Below are positions 5,113-13,953 of a stretch of 15,549 nt of DNA, in pieces; position 1 is the first letter of the stretch, and each line of letters starts with the position of its first letter. The position numbers were made by a program, and so were the translations under genes. The notes beneath the pieces are model-generated. The model made no database searches, had not been told where the DNA came from, and saw nothing but the letters and a program-made list of their open reading frames with translations. Origin of the DNA: an uncultured Clostridia bacterium (GTDB taxonomy: Bacteria; Bacillota; Clostridia; Oscillospirales; Acutalibacteraceae); NCBI GenBank assembly GCA_937919155.1, contig CALFPM010000090.1:1-15549 (forward strand), written 5' to 3'.

Positions 5113-7425
5113 TTGAAGAAGATGTCATCCAAAACAAGGCTGTCATACAGGGCCCTCATTGTTTTCCTTGCGCTTGCAATAGGCGTTTTCGGATTGACAG
5201 GAATAAATCTTGCCCGTATTCAGCTTGTTGACAATGAAAAATACAAACAGAAAGCAGAGCAGAATCAGCTTCACGACACGGAAATTGTTGCCGAAAGAGG
5301 CATAATTTATGACTCGAATATGACCATGCTTGCAAAGAGTGCGTCTGTTTGGAAAATTTACATAAAGCCCTCAAAACTTGCAGATATTAATGATGAGGGA
5401 TTCACAACCGAAGTGTGCAGAAGGCTTTCCGAAATCACGGGCATGGATGCTGAGGAAATCAGAGAAAAAGCCGAAAAAAGTCGCTACGGTTATCTTGTTC
5501 TGAAGCGTCAGATAGAATTTGCGGAAAAAGAAAAAGTCAACAACCTTCTCAACGAGATTTTTGAATATAAGGCTATGGAAAAAAACAAAAAAACGGGAGT
5601 CGAGGAGCTGGTTGATAAAGAAGTCTATTTCAGCCACGTAATCGGCATTGATCCAGATGTGAAGCGTTATTATCCTTACGGCACTCTCGCTTCCAACGTA
5701 ATCGGATTTACGGGTGCGGACGATGTGGGCCGTTCAGGCATTGAACTTAAATATGACAGCGTGCTTACAGGCACACCGGGCAGAATAATTACGGCTCAGA
5801 ACGGAAGAAGCGATGTTATGAGCCGTGAATTCGAAACGATTTATGATGCGGTGCAGGGCACAAGCCTTGTGCTCACCATTGACGAGGTTATTCAGCGATA
5901 TCTCGAGGATTCGCTCAGACAGGTTTATATTGATTCGCAGGGCAAGGGTGCATACGGAATCATTATGGATGTTGACACGGGAGCCATTCTTGCAATGGCA
6001 TCTATGGAAAACTATGATCTCAATAATCCACAGGCACTTTCCGATGAAGAAAAAACCTGGCTCGAGGAAGAATATCCCGATGAAGCAAAGAGAAGTGCGG
6101 CAAGAAACAATCTTTATTTCTCACGCTGGAGAAACTTTATTGTAAGCGACAGCTACGAACCCGGTTCGGTTTTCAAAATCATAACAGCCGCCGCCGCGTT
6201 GGAGGAAAATGCAGTTGACACTTCAGCGGCAATCTGCACCTGCACGGGTAAATTTCAGGTTTCGGACAGAATCATCAAGTGCCATAAGCGTGACGGCCAC
6301 GGAACACAGACACTCAAAGAGGGTCTGATGAATTCCTGCAACCCATTGTTTATCACTGTCGGTCAGAAACTTGGCAAAGAGAAGTTCTATGAGTATTTTG
6401 AGGCGTTCGGTTTCACTGAGAAAACAGGTGTTGACCTTCCTGCGGAAACGGCACCCGTTGCAGGCGTAACTTACCATTCGCTTAACAGCATGGGTATCGT
6501 TGAACTTTCCAGTTCATCGTTCGGTCAGACATTCCAGATAACTCCGATTCAGATGATAACCGCTATAAGTGCAATTGCAAACGGCGGAAAACTGATGACA
6601 CCCTATCTTGTGCACAAGCAGCTTGATGCAAGCGGCAATGTGATAAGCGAAACTCAGCCCACAGTCAGAAGACAGGTTGTTTCTCAGCAGACCGCTCAGA
6701 CGGTTGCCGATATGATGGAGGCTGTTGTTTCAGGCGGTACAGGTAAGAATGCTTATGTTGCAGGCTATCGCGTTGCAGGTAAGACAGGTACATCGCAGAA
6801 AATCGGTACGGCAAAGGGCGAATATGTTGCATCGTTTGGCTGTTTTGCCCCTGCTGATGACCCTGAAATTGCAATGCTTATTCTTGTTGACGAACCCGTT
6901 GGCCAGATTAACGGCGGACAGATTTGTACTCCCGTTGCGGCTCAGGTTATTGAAAAAACTCTTGAATATATGGGCGTTGAAAGACAGTACACCGAAAAAG
7001 AACTGAGTATGCTTGACACCAACGCACCCAATCTTGTGGGCAATAATATTGCTGATGCAAAGAAGATGCTTCAGCAGGAAGGCTTCAAGGTCAAGACTGT
7101 CGGTGACGGTGACACAGTTGTCAGTCAGGTGCCTGCTTACAATCAGAGCATGCCCAAAGACGGTGTAATCGTGCTTTACACTCAGGCGGATGCAGAAAGG
7201 CTCACCGTGACGGTGCCCGACCTTAAGATGATGACAGTGTCTCAGGCAAACAGTGTTGCGGTTGCCGCAGGACTGAACATCAGAATTTCAGGTAATGCGC
7301 TGAACGCATCGGAGCTTATCTCTTATGACCAAAGCCTTGAGGCAGGCTCAGAGGTTGAATGCGGAAAAACCATAACAGTTTATTTCAAATCAAACACAGG
7401 CGTTGATGATTACGCGGCAGGCTGA
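5113..7425 (+). CDS. class B penicillin-binding protein with two PASTA domains (FtsI/PBP2B or SpoVD type)
   Basis: This is a septal or spore-cortex transpeptidase that cross-links peptidoglycan made by its SEDS partner. It has a short basic N-terminus, one membrane anchor at about 14-32, a PBP dimerisation region (about 60-245), a transpeptidase domain and two C-terminal PASTA domains (about 639-695 and 697-760). The active-site motifs are complete: Ser352-Val-Phe-Lys355, Ser408-Cys-Asn410 and Lys557-Thr-Gly559. I chose the TTG at 5113 because AAAGGA ends eight bases upstream. The ATG at 5122 is an alternative with wider spacing, giving 767 instead of 770 residues. Only one such gene is present, whereas B. 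subtilis has pbpB and spoVD side by side. Two PASTA domains favour the vegetative PBP2B type, while the possible upstream sigma-E site favours a sporulation role; it may serve both. Confidence 0.93.
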   Translation: MKKMSSKTRLSYRALIVFLALAIGVFGLTGINLARIQLVDNEKYKQKAEQNQLHDTEIVAERGIIYDSNMTMLAKSASVWKIYIKPSKLADINDEGFTTEVCRRLSEITGMDAEEIREKAEKSRYGYLVLKRQIEFAEKEKVNNLLNEIFEYKAMEKNKKTGVEELVDKEVYFSHVIGIDPDVKRYYPYGTLASNVIGFTGADDVGRSGIELKYDSVLTGTPGRIITAQNGRSDVMSREFETIYDAVQGTSLVLTIDEVIQRYLEDSLRQVYIDSQGKGAYGIIMDVDTGAILAMASMENYDLNNPQALSDEEKTWLEEEYPDEAKRSAARNNLYFSRWRNFIVSDSYEPGSVFKIITAAAALEENAVDTSAAICTCTGKFQVSDRIIKCHKRDGHGTQTLKEGLMNSCNPLFITVGQKLGKEKFYEYFEAFGFTEKTGVDLPAETAPVAGVTYHSLNSMGIVELSSSSFGQTFQITPIQMITAISAIANGGKLMTPYLVHKQLDASGNVISETQPTVRRQVVSQQTAQTVADMMEAVVSGGTGKNAYVAGYRVAGKTGTSQKIGTAKGEYVASFGCFAPADDPEIAMLILVDEPVGQINGGQICTPVAAQVIEKTLEYMGVERQYTEKELSMLDTNAPNLVGNNIADAKKMLQQEGFKVKTVGDGDTVVSQVPAYNQSMPKDGVIVLYTQADAERLTVTVPDLKMMTVSQANSVAVAAGLNIRISGNALNASELISYDQSLEAGSEVECGKTITVYFKSNTGVDDYAAG

Positions 7426-7444
7426 TTATTACGGAGGACAAAAG

Positions 7445-8887
7445 ATGAATCTTGGTGAAATTACAAAAGGCCTCGGAGTGACCGTGGCTTCACAGGATAA
7501 AGAGGTTAAATTTATAACCGATAATTCGGCAAAGGTTGCCGAGGGCTGCGTTTTTGTCTGCATTGAGGGCAGACGCTTTGACGGCCACACAAAGGCGGAA
7601 GAAGCACTTTCAAAGGGTGCCGTTGCCGTTGTTGTGCAGAAAGATATGGGACTTCCCGATCAGATTCTTGTTGAAAACACAAGAAGTGCTTATGCGCATA
7701 TCTGCGCGGCGTTTTACGGCCATCCCGAAAAGCAGCTTAAGATTATCGGTGTGACAGGCACAAACGGAAAAACAACCACTTGCTTTATACTCAAATCAGT
7801 TCTTGACGGTATGGGTCACAAAACAGGTCTTATCGGAACTGTCAAGAACATTGTAGGCGATAAGGAATATCCCGCATCACTCACAACTCCCGATTGCTAT
7901 GACCTTTTTGCTCTTTTCAAAGAGATGGTTGAAAACGGATGTGAGTACTGCGTTATGGAGGTTTCGTCTCAGGCACTTGACCAGCGCAGGGTAGACGGCA
8001 TTCATTTTGATGCCGCAATTTTCACAAATCTTACTCAGGACCACCTTGATTATCACGGCACATTTGAGGCATACAAGGCGGCAAAGCATATGCTTTTTGA
8101 AAATTCTTCACTTGCCGTTGTCAATATTGACGATGAGAGTGCGGAATATATGCTGGAAGGTACATCCTGCAGAAACGTAACATTTTCAATCAACAGCGAT
8201 AAATGCGATTATTCGGCAAAGAACATCAGAATTTCCGCATCGGGTGTCAAATACGAACTTCTCGGCACGGGCGGAATCGGCAGAATTCATTTTGGTGTTC
8301 CCGGCAAATTCTCGGTTTATAATTCAATGGGTGCGGCGGCTTGCCTTGCTGAAATGGGCATGGATTTCAAGTCCGTGCTTGATTCTCTTGTTGCCTGCAA
8401 AGGCATTCCCGGCAGAATGGAAGTTGTGCCGACCGACACACCTTATGCCGTTATCATTGACTATGCACACACTCCCGATGGACTTGAAAATGTTCTCGGC
8501 TGTGTTCGTGAAATCACGGAGGGGAAGGTTATTACCGTTTTCGGCTGCGGTGGAGACAGAGACAAAACAAAGCGTCCCATTATGGGCGATATCGCCGCAA
8601 GGCTTTCGGATGTTGCGGTTGTTACCTCCGATAACCCCAGAAGTGAAGACCCCGAAACAATTATTGAAGATATAACAGCAGGCATCGGCAAGCATGATTC
8701 AAAGGTTATTGTGGATGTTGACAGAACAAACGCAATCCGAAAGGCTCTTGAAATTGCCCGTGAGGGTGACGTGGTTGTGCTTGCGGGCAAAGGACAGGAA
8801 ACCTATCAGATTCTTGCAAGCGGCAAAATTCATTTTGACGAGCGAGAGGTAGTTGCAAAAATTCTTTCCGAAAAGGCGGCTAAATAA
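7445..8887 (+). CDS. murE: UDP-MurNAc-L-Ala-D-Glu:meso-diaminopimelate ligase MurE
   Basis: MurE adds the third stem-peptide residue to UDP-MurNAc-L-Ala-D-Glu in the cytoplasm, using ATP. The 480-residue protein has the N-terminal UDP-binding domain, the ATP loop Gly-Thr-Asn-Gly-Lys-Thr-Thr (105-111), the TTPD and EVSSQAL motifs of the central domain, and the C-terminal Mur ligase domain. Asp-Asn-Pro-Arg at 396-399 is the signature selecting meso-diaminopimelate over lysine, so the wall is predicted to be DAP type. The ATG has ACGGAGGA six bases upstream and lies 19 bases after the PBP stop. The longer frame reading back into the PBP gene has no support. The stop overlaps the murF start by one base (TAATG). 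murE and murF are recognisably related here through their N-terminal domains. Confidence 0.97.
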   Translation: MNLGEITKGLGVTVASQDKEVKFITDNSAKVAEGCVFVCIEGRRFDGHTKAEEALSKGAVAVVVQKDMGLPDQILVENTRSAYAHICAAFYGHPEKQLKIIGVTGTNGKTTTCFILKSVLDGMGHKTGLIGTVKNIVGDKEYPASLTTPDCYDLFALFKEMVENGCEYCVMEVSSQALDQRRVDGIHFDAAIFTNLTQDHLDYHGTFEAYKAAKHMLFENSSLAVVNIDDESAEYMLEGTSCRNVTFSINSDKCDYSAKNIRISASGVKYELLGTGGIGRIHFGVPGKFSVYNSMGAAACLAEMGMDFKSVLDSLVACKGIPGRMEVVPTDTPYAVIIDYAHTPDGLENVLGCVREITEGKVITVFGCGGDRDKTKRPIMGDIAARLSDVAVVTSDNPRSEDPETIIEDITAGIGKHDSKVIVDVDRTNAIRKALEIAREGDVVVLAGKGQETYQILASGKIHFDEREVVAKILSEKAAK

Positions 8888-10245
8888 TGAAATCTCTGAC
8901 TTTTAAGGAAGCGGCATCAGCCGTTGGTTCATCAACAAAGCTTGGCGGAAGTTTTAATGAAGTTTGCACGGATACACGCAAAATCACGAACGGATGCCTG
9001 TTCATTGCAATAAAGGGCGAGAATTTTGACGGCCACGATTTTGCCGCAAAGGCTATTGAAAACGGTGCGCAGGCGGTTGTTGTTGAAAAAGACTGCGGTC
9101 TTGAAGAAAGACAGATTGTGGTTGAAAGCACAAGGCAGGCATTGCTTGACCTTGCAGGCTATTACAGAAGTCTTTTCAATATTCCCGTCATCGGCGTTAC
9201 GGGCAGCGTGGGCAAGACCACCACCAAGGAAATGATTCACGCCGTTATGTCCTCGAAATACAACACCCTCAAAAATGAGGGTAATCTCAACAATGAAATC
9301 GGTGTGCCGCTCACTCTTTTCAGACTTGAAAAGACTCACGAAGCGGCAATTATAGAAATGGGAATGAGCGATTTCGGCGAAATTGCACGCATAACAAAGG
9401 CGGTTAAGCCTGATGTGGCGGTTATTTCCAATATCGGCGTTTCTCATATCGAAAATCTTGGCTCAAGAGAAGGCATTCTCCGCGCAAAGCTCGAAATTCT
9501 TGAGGGAATGAAAGGGGAGGCGCCCGTCATCCTCAATGCGGATGATGATATGCTTATCACTGTCAGACCCGGTTCTCATCCCGTTATTTATTACGGCATT
9601 GAAAACGAAAAATCAAATTTTAAGGCTATAGAAATAACCTCCAGAGAGGCTGAAACTGAGCTTTCCGTCAGTTTCAGCGGTGGCTCGGCTGCGGTGAGCC
9701 TGCCCTATCCGGGCCGCCACAATGTTTACAATTCACTTGCCGCGGTTGCGGCAGGAACCCTTTTCGGCATTGATGTTTGCGATGCTCTTGAAGCACTCAA
9801 AAACTATGTGCCTGCAGGCATGAGACAAAGAATAAACAAGAAAAACGGCATAACTTTCATTGAGGATTGCTACAATGCAAGCCCTGATTCACAGGCGGCG
9901 GCACTTGCCGTGCTTGGCGGAATGAGTGCCGAGAGAAAAATTGCCGTTATCGGCGATATGCTGGAGCTTGGCTCCGTCAGCCGTGAGGCGCATTACGGAG
10001 TGGGCACCAAAGCGGCAGAAAACAAAATTGATGCCGTGTTTACTTACGGAGAGCGTGCTCTTGAAACCGCAAGAGGCGCAAAAGACGGCGGAATTGCCGA
10101 TGTAAGAACATTCAGCGACAAACAGGAGCTTTCTGCAATGCTTGCAGATTATCTTGAACAGGGCGATGCCGTTCTTTTCAAGGCAAGCAGAGGCATGAAG
10201 CTGGAGGATGTTATCTACTCGGTATACGAAGCACTCGATAAATAA
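8887..10245 (+). CDS. murF: UDP-MurNAc-tripeptide:D-Ala-D-Ala ligase MurF
   Basis: MurF completes the pentapeptide precursor by adding D-alanyl-D-alanine in an ATP-dependent step. The product is 452 residues, typical for the family. It contains the N-terminal FDGH substrate-domain motif, the ATP loop Gly-Ser-Val-Gly-Lys-Thr-Thr (106-112), the Asn-Glu-Gly-Asn-Leu-Asn-Asn-Glu motif (about 131-138) and Glu-Met-Gly-Met in the central domain. The C-terminal region has Asp-Cys-Tyr-Asn-Ala-Ser-Pro-Asp, diagnostic for MurF, and Gly-Asp-Met-Leu-Glu-Leu-Gly. The ATG shares one base with the murE stop, so translation is probably coupled. mraY follows after 23 bases with its own Shine-Dalgarno. Confidence 0.97.
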   Translation: MKSLTFKEAASAVGSSTKLGGSFNEVCTDTRKITNGCLFIAIKGENFDGHDFAAKAIENGAQAVVVEKDCGLEERQIVVESTRQALLDLAGYYRSLFNIPVIGVTGSVGKTTTKEMIHAVMSSKYNTLKNEGNLNNEIGVPLTLFRLEKTHEAAIIEMGMSDFGEIARITKAVKPDVAVISNIGVSHIENLGSREGILRAKLEILEGMKGEAPVILNADDDMLITVRPGSHPVIYYGIENEKSNFKAIEITSREAETELSVSFSGGSAAVSLPYPGRHNVYNSLAAVAAGTLFGIDVCDALEALKNYVPAGMRQRINKKNGITFIEDCYNASPDSQAAALAVLGGMSAERKIAVIGDMLELGSVSREAHYGVGTKAAENKIDAVFTYGERALETARGAKDGGIADVRTFSDKQELSAMLADYLEQGDAVLFKASRGMKLEDVIYSVYEALDK

Positions 10246-10268
10246 TAACCGAAAGGAAAGTACGGCTT

Positions 10269-11309
10269 ATGAACATTGCCGCCGCAATAATAACCGCATT
10301 TGTTGCGGCGTTTGCAGTTACCGCCGTGCTGGGATTTTCCGTGATTCCGTGGCTCAGACGGCTTAAATTCGGTCAGACTATTCTTGACATAGGCCCCAAG
10401 TGGCACAAAAGCAAGCAGGGCACACCTACAATGGGCGGAATACTGTTCATTGCAGGCACTGTGAGCGCAATTCTGCTCACGGTTCTGACGGATAAGCTTA
10501 TGGGCGGCGATATTGTTGCCTCAGGCAGTCTTGTGCCTCAGGAGATGTACACGCAACTGTGGAGCGGCGTTCTGATGGCACTTGCTTTCGGATTTATCGG
10601 CTTTGTTGATGATTACATCAAGATTGTGAAGCATCAGAATCTTGGACTGACAATAAAGCAGAAGTCGGTTGCCCAGCTTATCACCTGCGTGGCTTATCTT
10701 ACGAGTCTTTACATGGGAATGCAGGGTGCGCCGTTTATGTTCATTCCTTTTGCGGGGAATGTTGAAACGGGATTTTTTCACTGGATTTTCGGAATTGTTT
10801 TTATTTACTCAACGGTTAATTCTGTTAATTTTACAGACGGTGTGGACGGACTTTGCGGCAGTGTGACCGTAACGGCGGCTGCATCGTTGGCTGTGATTGC
10901 GGCAATGAAAGGTCTTTTCGGCTTTTCTGCTGCGGCAGCTGCGCTTGCAGGTGCTTGCGTGGGTTTTGTTCTCTGGAACAAAAATCCCGCCAAGGTGTTT
11001 ATGGGGGACACAGGTTCAATGTTCCTTGGCGGAATGATAGTTGCACTTGCGTATGCAATCGGTTGTCCTCTGATTGTTGTGCTTGCGGGCATTGTTTATG
11101 TTATTGAGGGCGCGTCAGATGTTATTCAGATTGTTTATTACAAAGTAACGGGCGGAAAGCGTATTTTTAAAATGGCACCCGTTCACCATCACCTGGAATT
11201 GTGCGGCTGGAGCGAAAAGAAAATTACTCTGGTCTTTACATCTATCAACATCCTCGGCGCCGCAGCGGCGGTTGCCGTTATGTATTACGGAGGATATATA
11301 TTAAGATGA
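10269..11309 (+). CDS. mraY: phospho-MurNAc-pentapeptide translocase MraY
   Basis: MraY transfers phospho-MurNAc-pentapeptide from UDP to undecaprenyl phosphate, forming lipid I on the inner face of the membrane. The 346-residue product has about ten hydrophobic segments. It shows all family signatures: Gly-Pro-Lys-Trp-His-Lys and PTMGG near the N-terminus, Asp114-Asp115 (DDYIK), Asn-Phe-Thr-Asp190-Gly-Val-Asp193-Gly, Met-Gly-Asp-Thr-Gly-Ser, and His306-His307-His308 followed by Leu-Glu. The aspartates bind Mg2+ and substrate in known MraY enzymes. The ATG has AAAGGAAA about nine bases upstream. Its stop overlaps the next start as ATGA. Downstream, the usual murD position is occupied directly by the SEDS gene. 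Confidence 0.97.
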   Translation: MNIAAAIITAFVAAFAVTAVLGFSVIPWLRRLKFGQTILDIGPKWHKSKQGTPTMGGILFIAGTVSAILLTVLTDKLMGGDIVASGSLVPQEMYTQLWSGVLMALAFGFIGFVDDYIKIVKHQNLGLTIKQKSVAQLITCVAYLTSLYMGMQGAPFMFIPFAGNVETGFFHWIFGIVFIYSTVNSVNFTDGVDGLCGSVTVTAAASLAVIAAMKGLFGFSAAAAALAGACVGFVLWNKNPAKVFMGDTGSMFLGGMIVALAYAIGCPLIVVLAGIVYVIEGASDVIQIVYYKVTGGKRIFKMAPVHHHLELCGWSEKKITLVFTSINILGAAAAVAVMYYGGYILR

Positions 11310-12574
11310 AGCTGGATGCAAAAAAAGAATTTAAGGCTCATTTCGGGATATTCACCATATTTGGTGAAATATTCACAGGAAAAAGAAAATTAAAGGATTT
11401 GTTCAACACAAATCCCATGGATATAACTTTTCTTGCCCTTGTTATTGCCGTTCTTACCATAGGCATAATAATGATGTTTTCGGCAAGCTATGTCAACGCG
11501 TGGTATGATTCAAGCGTTACGGTCGATAATGACCCGTATTACTACATTAAAAATCAGGCGAAATTTGCCCTGATAGGTCTTGCACTTATGATGGCGGTTT
11601 CCTTTGTGAAACCCGATGTTTTCAGACAGGCGTCAACAACCGTTGCCATTTTCTCAATATTGCTTCTTGTTTATGTTCTGTTTAACCCTTACATCATTCC
11701 GGGCAAAGAGGAATTCAAGCGTTGGATGTGGGTGCCGGGTCTCGGTTCATTCCAGCCATCGGAAATTGCAAAGCTGGCGGTTGTGCTGTTTATCTCTTTC
11801 AGTATGGAGCGTTATCACAAGCTGATTGAAGAAAAATGGTGGATGTTCCTTCCCTACGGCGTTGTTGTTCTGCTTTTCTGCGTGCTTGTTTATGCGGAAA
11901 ATCATGTTTCGGGAACCGTTCTGATTTTTGCCATCGGCGCGGTCACAATTTATTTTGGCGGAATAAGAATCCATAAACTTGTCTATATTTTCGGCATTGC
12001 GGCACTTATTGTGGGTGTTCTTCTCATCGTGCTGAATGCTGATAAACTTCTTGAAGGTTATGCCAGCAGCCGTGTTGCAATCTGGCTCAAACTGCTTACG
12101 GGCGAGGATTTGTCGCCGGAAGAAAAACGCGATTCAGGTTGGCAGAGCCTGCAGTCGCTTTATGCAATCGGTTCAGGCGGACTTTTCGGTCTGGGATTCG
12201 GCAATTCAAAGCAGAAGCATCTGTATCTGCCTGAGCCTCAGAATGACTTTGTTTTCTCCGTTGTGTGCGAAGAACTCGGTTTCATAAGAGCGCTTCTTAT
12301 TATGTTGCTTTTTGTTCTCCTTGTTGCAAGGGGATTCTATATCGGTATGCATGCAAGAAGCCGATTTGAGGCAATGCTTGCAATGGGAATCAGTTTTCAG
12401 GTCGGTTTGCAGGCGGCACTCAATATGGCGGTTGTAACTGCAACCATTCCCAACACGGGAATCAGCCTTCCGTTTTTCAGCTACGGCGGCACATCTCTCG
12501 TAATGCTTCTGTTTGAAATGGGACTGATTCTTGCAATATCCAGAAACGGCGAAAGGAAGAAGAAAAATGCTTGA
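11306..12574 (+). CDS. SEDS peptidoglycan glycosyltransferase, FtsW/SpoVE type
   Basis: SEDS proteins polymerise lipid II into glycan strands together with a class B PBP, at the septum (FtsW) or around the forespore (SpoVE). This 422-residue protein has about ten membrane segments and an N-terminal cytoplasmic extension of about 35 residues rich in Lys and Phe. Conserved elements include Phe-Gln-Pro-Ser-Glu-Ile-Ala-Lys, Gly-Trp-Gln-Ser-Leu-Gln-Ser-Leu with AIGSGGLFG, Glu-Pro-Gln-Asn-Asp314-Phe (Asp314 fits the proposed catalytic aspartate) and Phe-Phe-Ser-Tyr-Gly-Gly-Thr-Ser. The Glu-Pro-Gln form resembles SpoVE rather than the His-Thr-Asp form of proteobacterial FtsW, but does not settle vegetative versus sporulation use. 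The ATG at 11306 overlaps the mraY stop and has GGAGGA upstream. The longer frame from 11201 lies inside mraY and is not real. Confidence 0.93.
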   Translation: MKLDAKKEFKAHFGIFTIFGEIFTGKRKLKDLFNTNPMDITFLALVIAVLTIGIIMMFSASYVNAWYDSSVTVDNDPYYYIKNQAKFALIGLALMMAVSFVKPDVFRQASTTVAIFSILLLVYVLFNPYIIPGKEEFKRWMWVPGLGSFQPSEIAKLAVVLFISFSMERYHKLIEEKWWMFLPYGVVVLLFCVLVYAENHVSGTVLIFAIGAVTIYFGGIRIHKLVYIFGIAALIVGVLLIVLNADKLLEGYASSRVAIWLKLLTGEDLSPEEKRDSGWQSLQSLYAIGSGGLFGLGFGNSKQKHLYLPEPQNDFVFSVVCEELGFIRALLIMLLFVLLVARGFYIGMHARSRFEAMLAMGISFQVGLQAALNMAVVTATIPNTGISLPFFSYGGTSLVMLLFEMGLILAISRNGERKKKNA

Positions 12575-13694
12575 CAACAAAAAAATTCTTATTGCCGCAG
12601 GCGGTACGGGCGGTCACATTAACCCCGCCCTCGGAACTGCAGGTTACATAAAAGAACAGCACCCATCGGCAGAAATTGCGTTTGTCGGCACGGCAGACAA
12701 GATGGAAGCAAAACTTGTGCCTCAGGCGGGCTATGAGCTCAAGACAATTGAGATAAGCGGATTCTGGAGAAGCTTTTCGCCCGATGCAATAAAGCATAAC
12801 ATCGGCACCGTGAAAAAACTTCTCAAATCCTCATCGCAGATTAAAAAGATAATCAAAGATTTCAAGCCTGACCTTGTAATCGGTTACGGCGGTTATGTCA
12901 GCGGTCCCGTTCTCAGAATTGCGGCAAAAATGGGAATTCCAACCGCTATTCACGAGCAGAATGCTTATCCCGGCGTTGCCAACAAAGCCGTTGCAGGTGT
13001 TGTGGACAGAGTTATGCTCACTGCCAAACAGGCTGAACAATACATGAAACCCAAGAATCCCTGCGTTGTAACGGGTCTGCCCATCAGGGGCGATATTCTC
13101 AGGTCGGACAGAGATTTTGCCCGCGCGGAGCTTAACCTCGGCAACAAGCCTCTCATTCTTTCAATGGGCGGCAGTCTCGGCGCAAAACCCGTGAATGACG
13201 CAATGCTCGGTCTTATAATCAACAAATACAAAGATAATGACTGCGTGTTTCTTCATGCTACGGGTAAGGGCGGCGAATGGTTCACGGAAGAACTTGAAAA
13301 AGCAGGAGTTGACCTTGCGGCAAATCCCCACATAAAGGTTGTTGAATATATTGATATTCCCAAGTGCCTGCCTGCCGCAGACCTTGTTGTCTGCCGTTCG
13401 GGCGCAAGCACCCTCAGTGAGCTTCAGGCGTTGGGTAAACCCTCGGTTCTTATTCCCTCACCTTATGTTACTGAAAATCATCAGTATCACAACGCAATGG
13501 CACTTGTCAACAACGGTGCGGCTGAAATCCTTGAGGAAAAAGACCTCACTCCCGAAAGCCTCACGCAGAAGGTGAATGCTCTCCTTGCGGACAAAGCAAA
13601 GCTTGAAGAAATCGGCAGAAATGCAAAGAAAATGGCAGTGGTTGACGCAACAAAGCGTATTTACGACACTCTTTGTGAAATAATACTTTCTTAA
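12567..13694 (+). CDS. murG: UDP-GlcNAc:lipid I N-acetylglucosaminyltransferase MurG
   Basis: MurG is the peripheral GT-B enzyme that converts lipid I to lipid II on the cytoplasmic face of the membrane. The 375-residue product has the N-terminal Gly-Gly-Thr-Gly-Gly-His17 loop and the Gly-Tyr-Gly-Gly-Tyr-Val-Ser-Gly-Pro and His-Glu-Gln-Asn motifs of the acceptor domain. The C-terminal UDP-GlcNAc domain has Met-Gly-Gly-Ser-Leu-Gly-Ala and Arg277-Ser-Gly-Ala-Ser-Thr-Leu-Ser-Glu285. The ATG lies 8 bases inside the ftsW/spoVE gene, with GAAAGGAAG about 8 bases upstream. The stop codon TAA lies inside the left terminal repeat of the following insertion-like element, so the last codons may have been altered or the gene closed by that insertion. 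Confidence 0.97.
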   Translation: MLDNKKILIAAGGTGGHINPALGTAGYIKEQHPSAEIAFVGTADKMEAKLVPQAGYELKTIEISGFWRSFSPDAIKHNIGTVKKLLKSSSQIKKIIKDFKPDLVIGYGGYVSGPVLRIAAKMGIPTAIHEQNAYPGVANKAVAGVVDRVMLTAKQAEQYMKPKNPCVVTGLPIRGDILRSDRDFARAELNLGNKPLILSMGGSLGAKPVNDAMLGLIINKYKDNDCVFLHATGKGGEWFTEELEKAGVDLAANPHIKVVEYIDIPKCLPAADLVVCRSGASTLSELQALGKPSVLIPSPYVTENHQYHNAMALVNNGAAEILEEKDLTPESLTQKVNALLADKAKLEEIGRNAKKMAVVDATKRIYDTLCEIILS

Positions 13695-13953
13695 ATGGTA
13701 ATTCCATATGTCTGAAATATAATATCTCACGCACATTCGGACATTTTTCTCTTTGACATACATCCGTATGCCTTCATCGAAGAAATGCCCGACTGCACGC
13801 AATCTATTGCATTTCAGATGCGTAGCAGTTTTGAAAGAGAAGATTTTCGTCACGGCAAGGCGAAAATCTGCAGGAATACGAGGTTATTTCAAAGATTTTC
13901 AACGCAGTCGGGGCGAAAATGTACCTTTCAAAACCATATTGATTACCATTTAA
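13691..13953. mobile_element. candidate MITE-like element with 12-bp terminal inverted repeats
   Basis: TTAAATGGTAAT at 13691-13702 is repeated in perfect inverse as ATTACCATTTAA at 13942-13953. Weaker matching continues inward (CATATG versus CATATTG). The 263-base interior holds nested inverted repeats. GTTTTGAAAG (13828-13837) pairs with CTTTCAAAAC (13925-13934), CCCGACTGC near 13789 pairs with GCAGTCGGG near 13910, and AGATTTTCG (13841-13849) pairs with CGAAAATCT (13861-13869). A short CATAC/GTATG hairpin lies at 13757-13770. No transposase or convincing gene is present; the short open frames over it have no ribosome binding site or family features. TTAA at both outer ends could be a target duplication or part of the repeat. 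Non-autonomous transposable element is the best reading; a structured intergenic repeat of another kind is the alternative. Confidence 0.65.
13841..13869. repeat. internal hairpin of the MITE-like element
   Basis: AGATTTTCG (13841-13849) and CGAAAATCT (13861-13869) form a perfect 9-bp stem around an 11-base loop, near the centre of the element. Confidence 0.7.

Noticed and set aside
8932..9447. 171-codon minus-strand open frame inside murF
   Set aside because: It is an antisense shadow of a strongly conserved gene, Cys/Asn/His-rich with no domain or ribosome binding site. Other minus-strand frames in the cluster were rejected for the same reason.
11201..11305. Longer start for the SEDS gene
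   Set aside because: The extension lies wholly in the mraY C-terminus in another frame; ATG 11306 has GGAGGA and the ATGA overlap.
13753..13953. Small + strand open frames over the inverted-repeat element
   Set aside because: There is no ribosome binding site, the composition is basic and arbitrary, and overlapping frames are open in parallel. They are by-products of the repeat structure.
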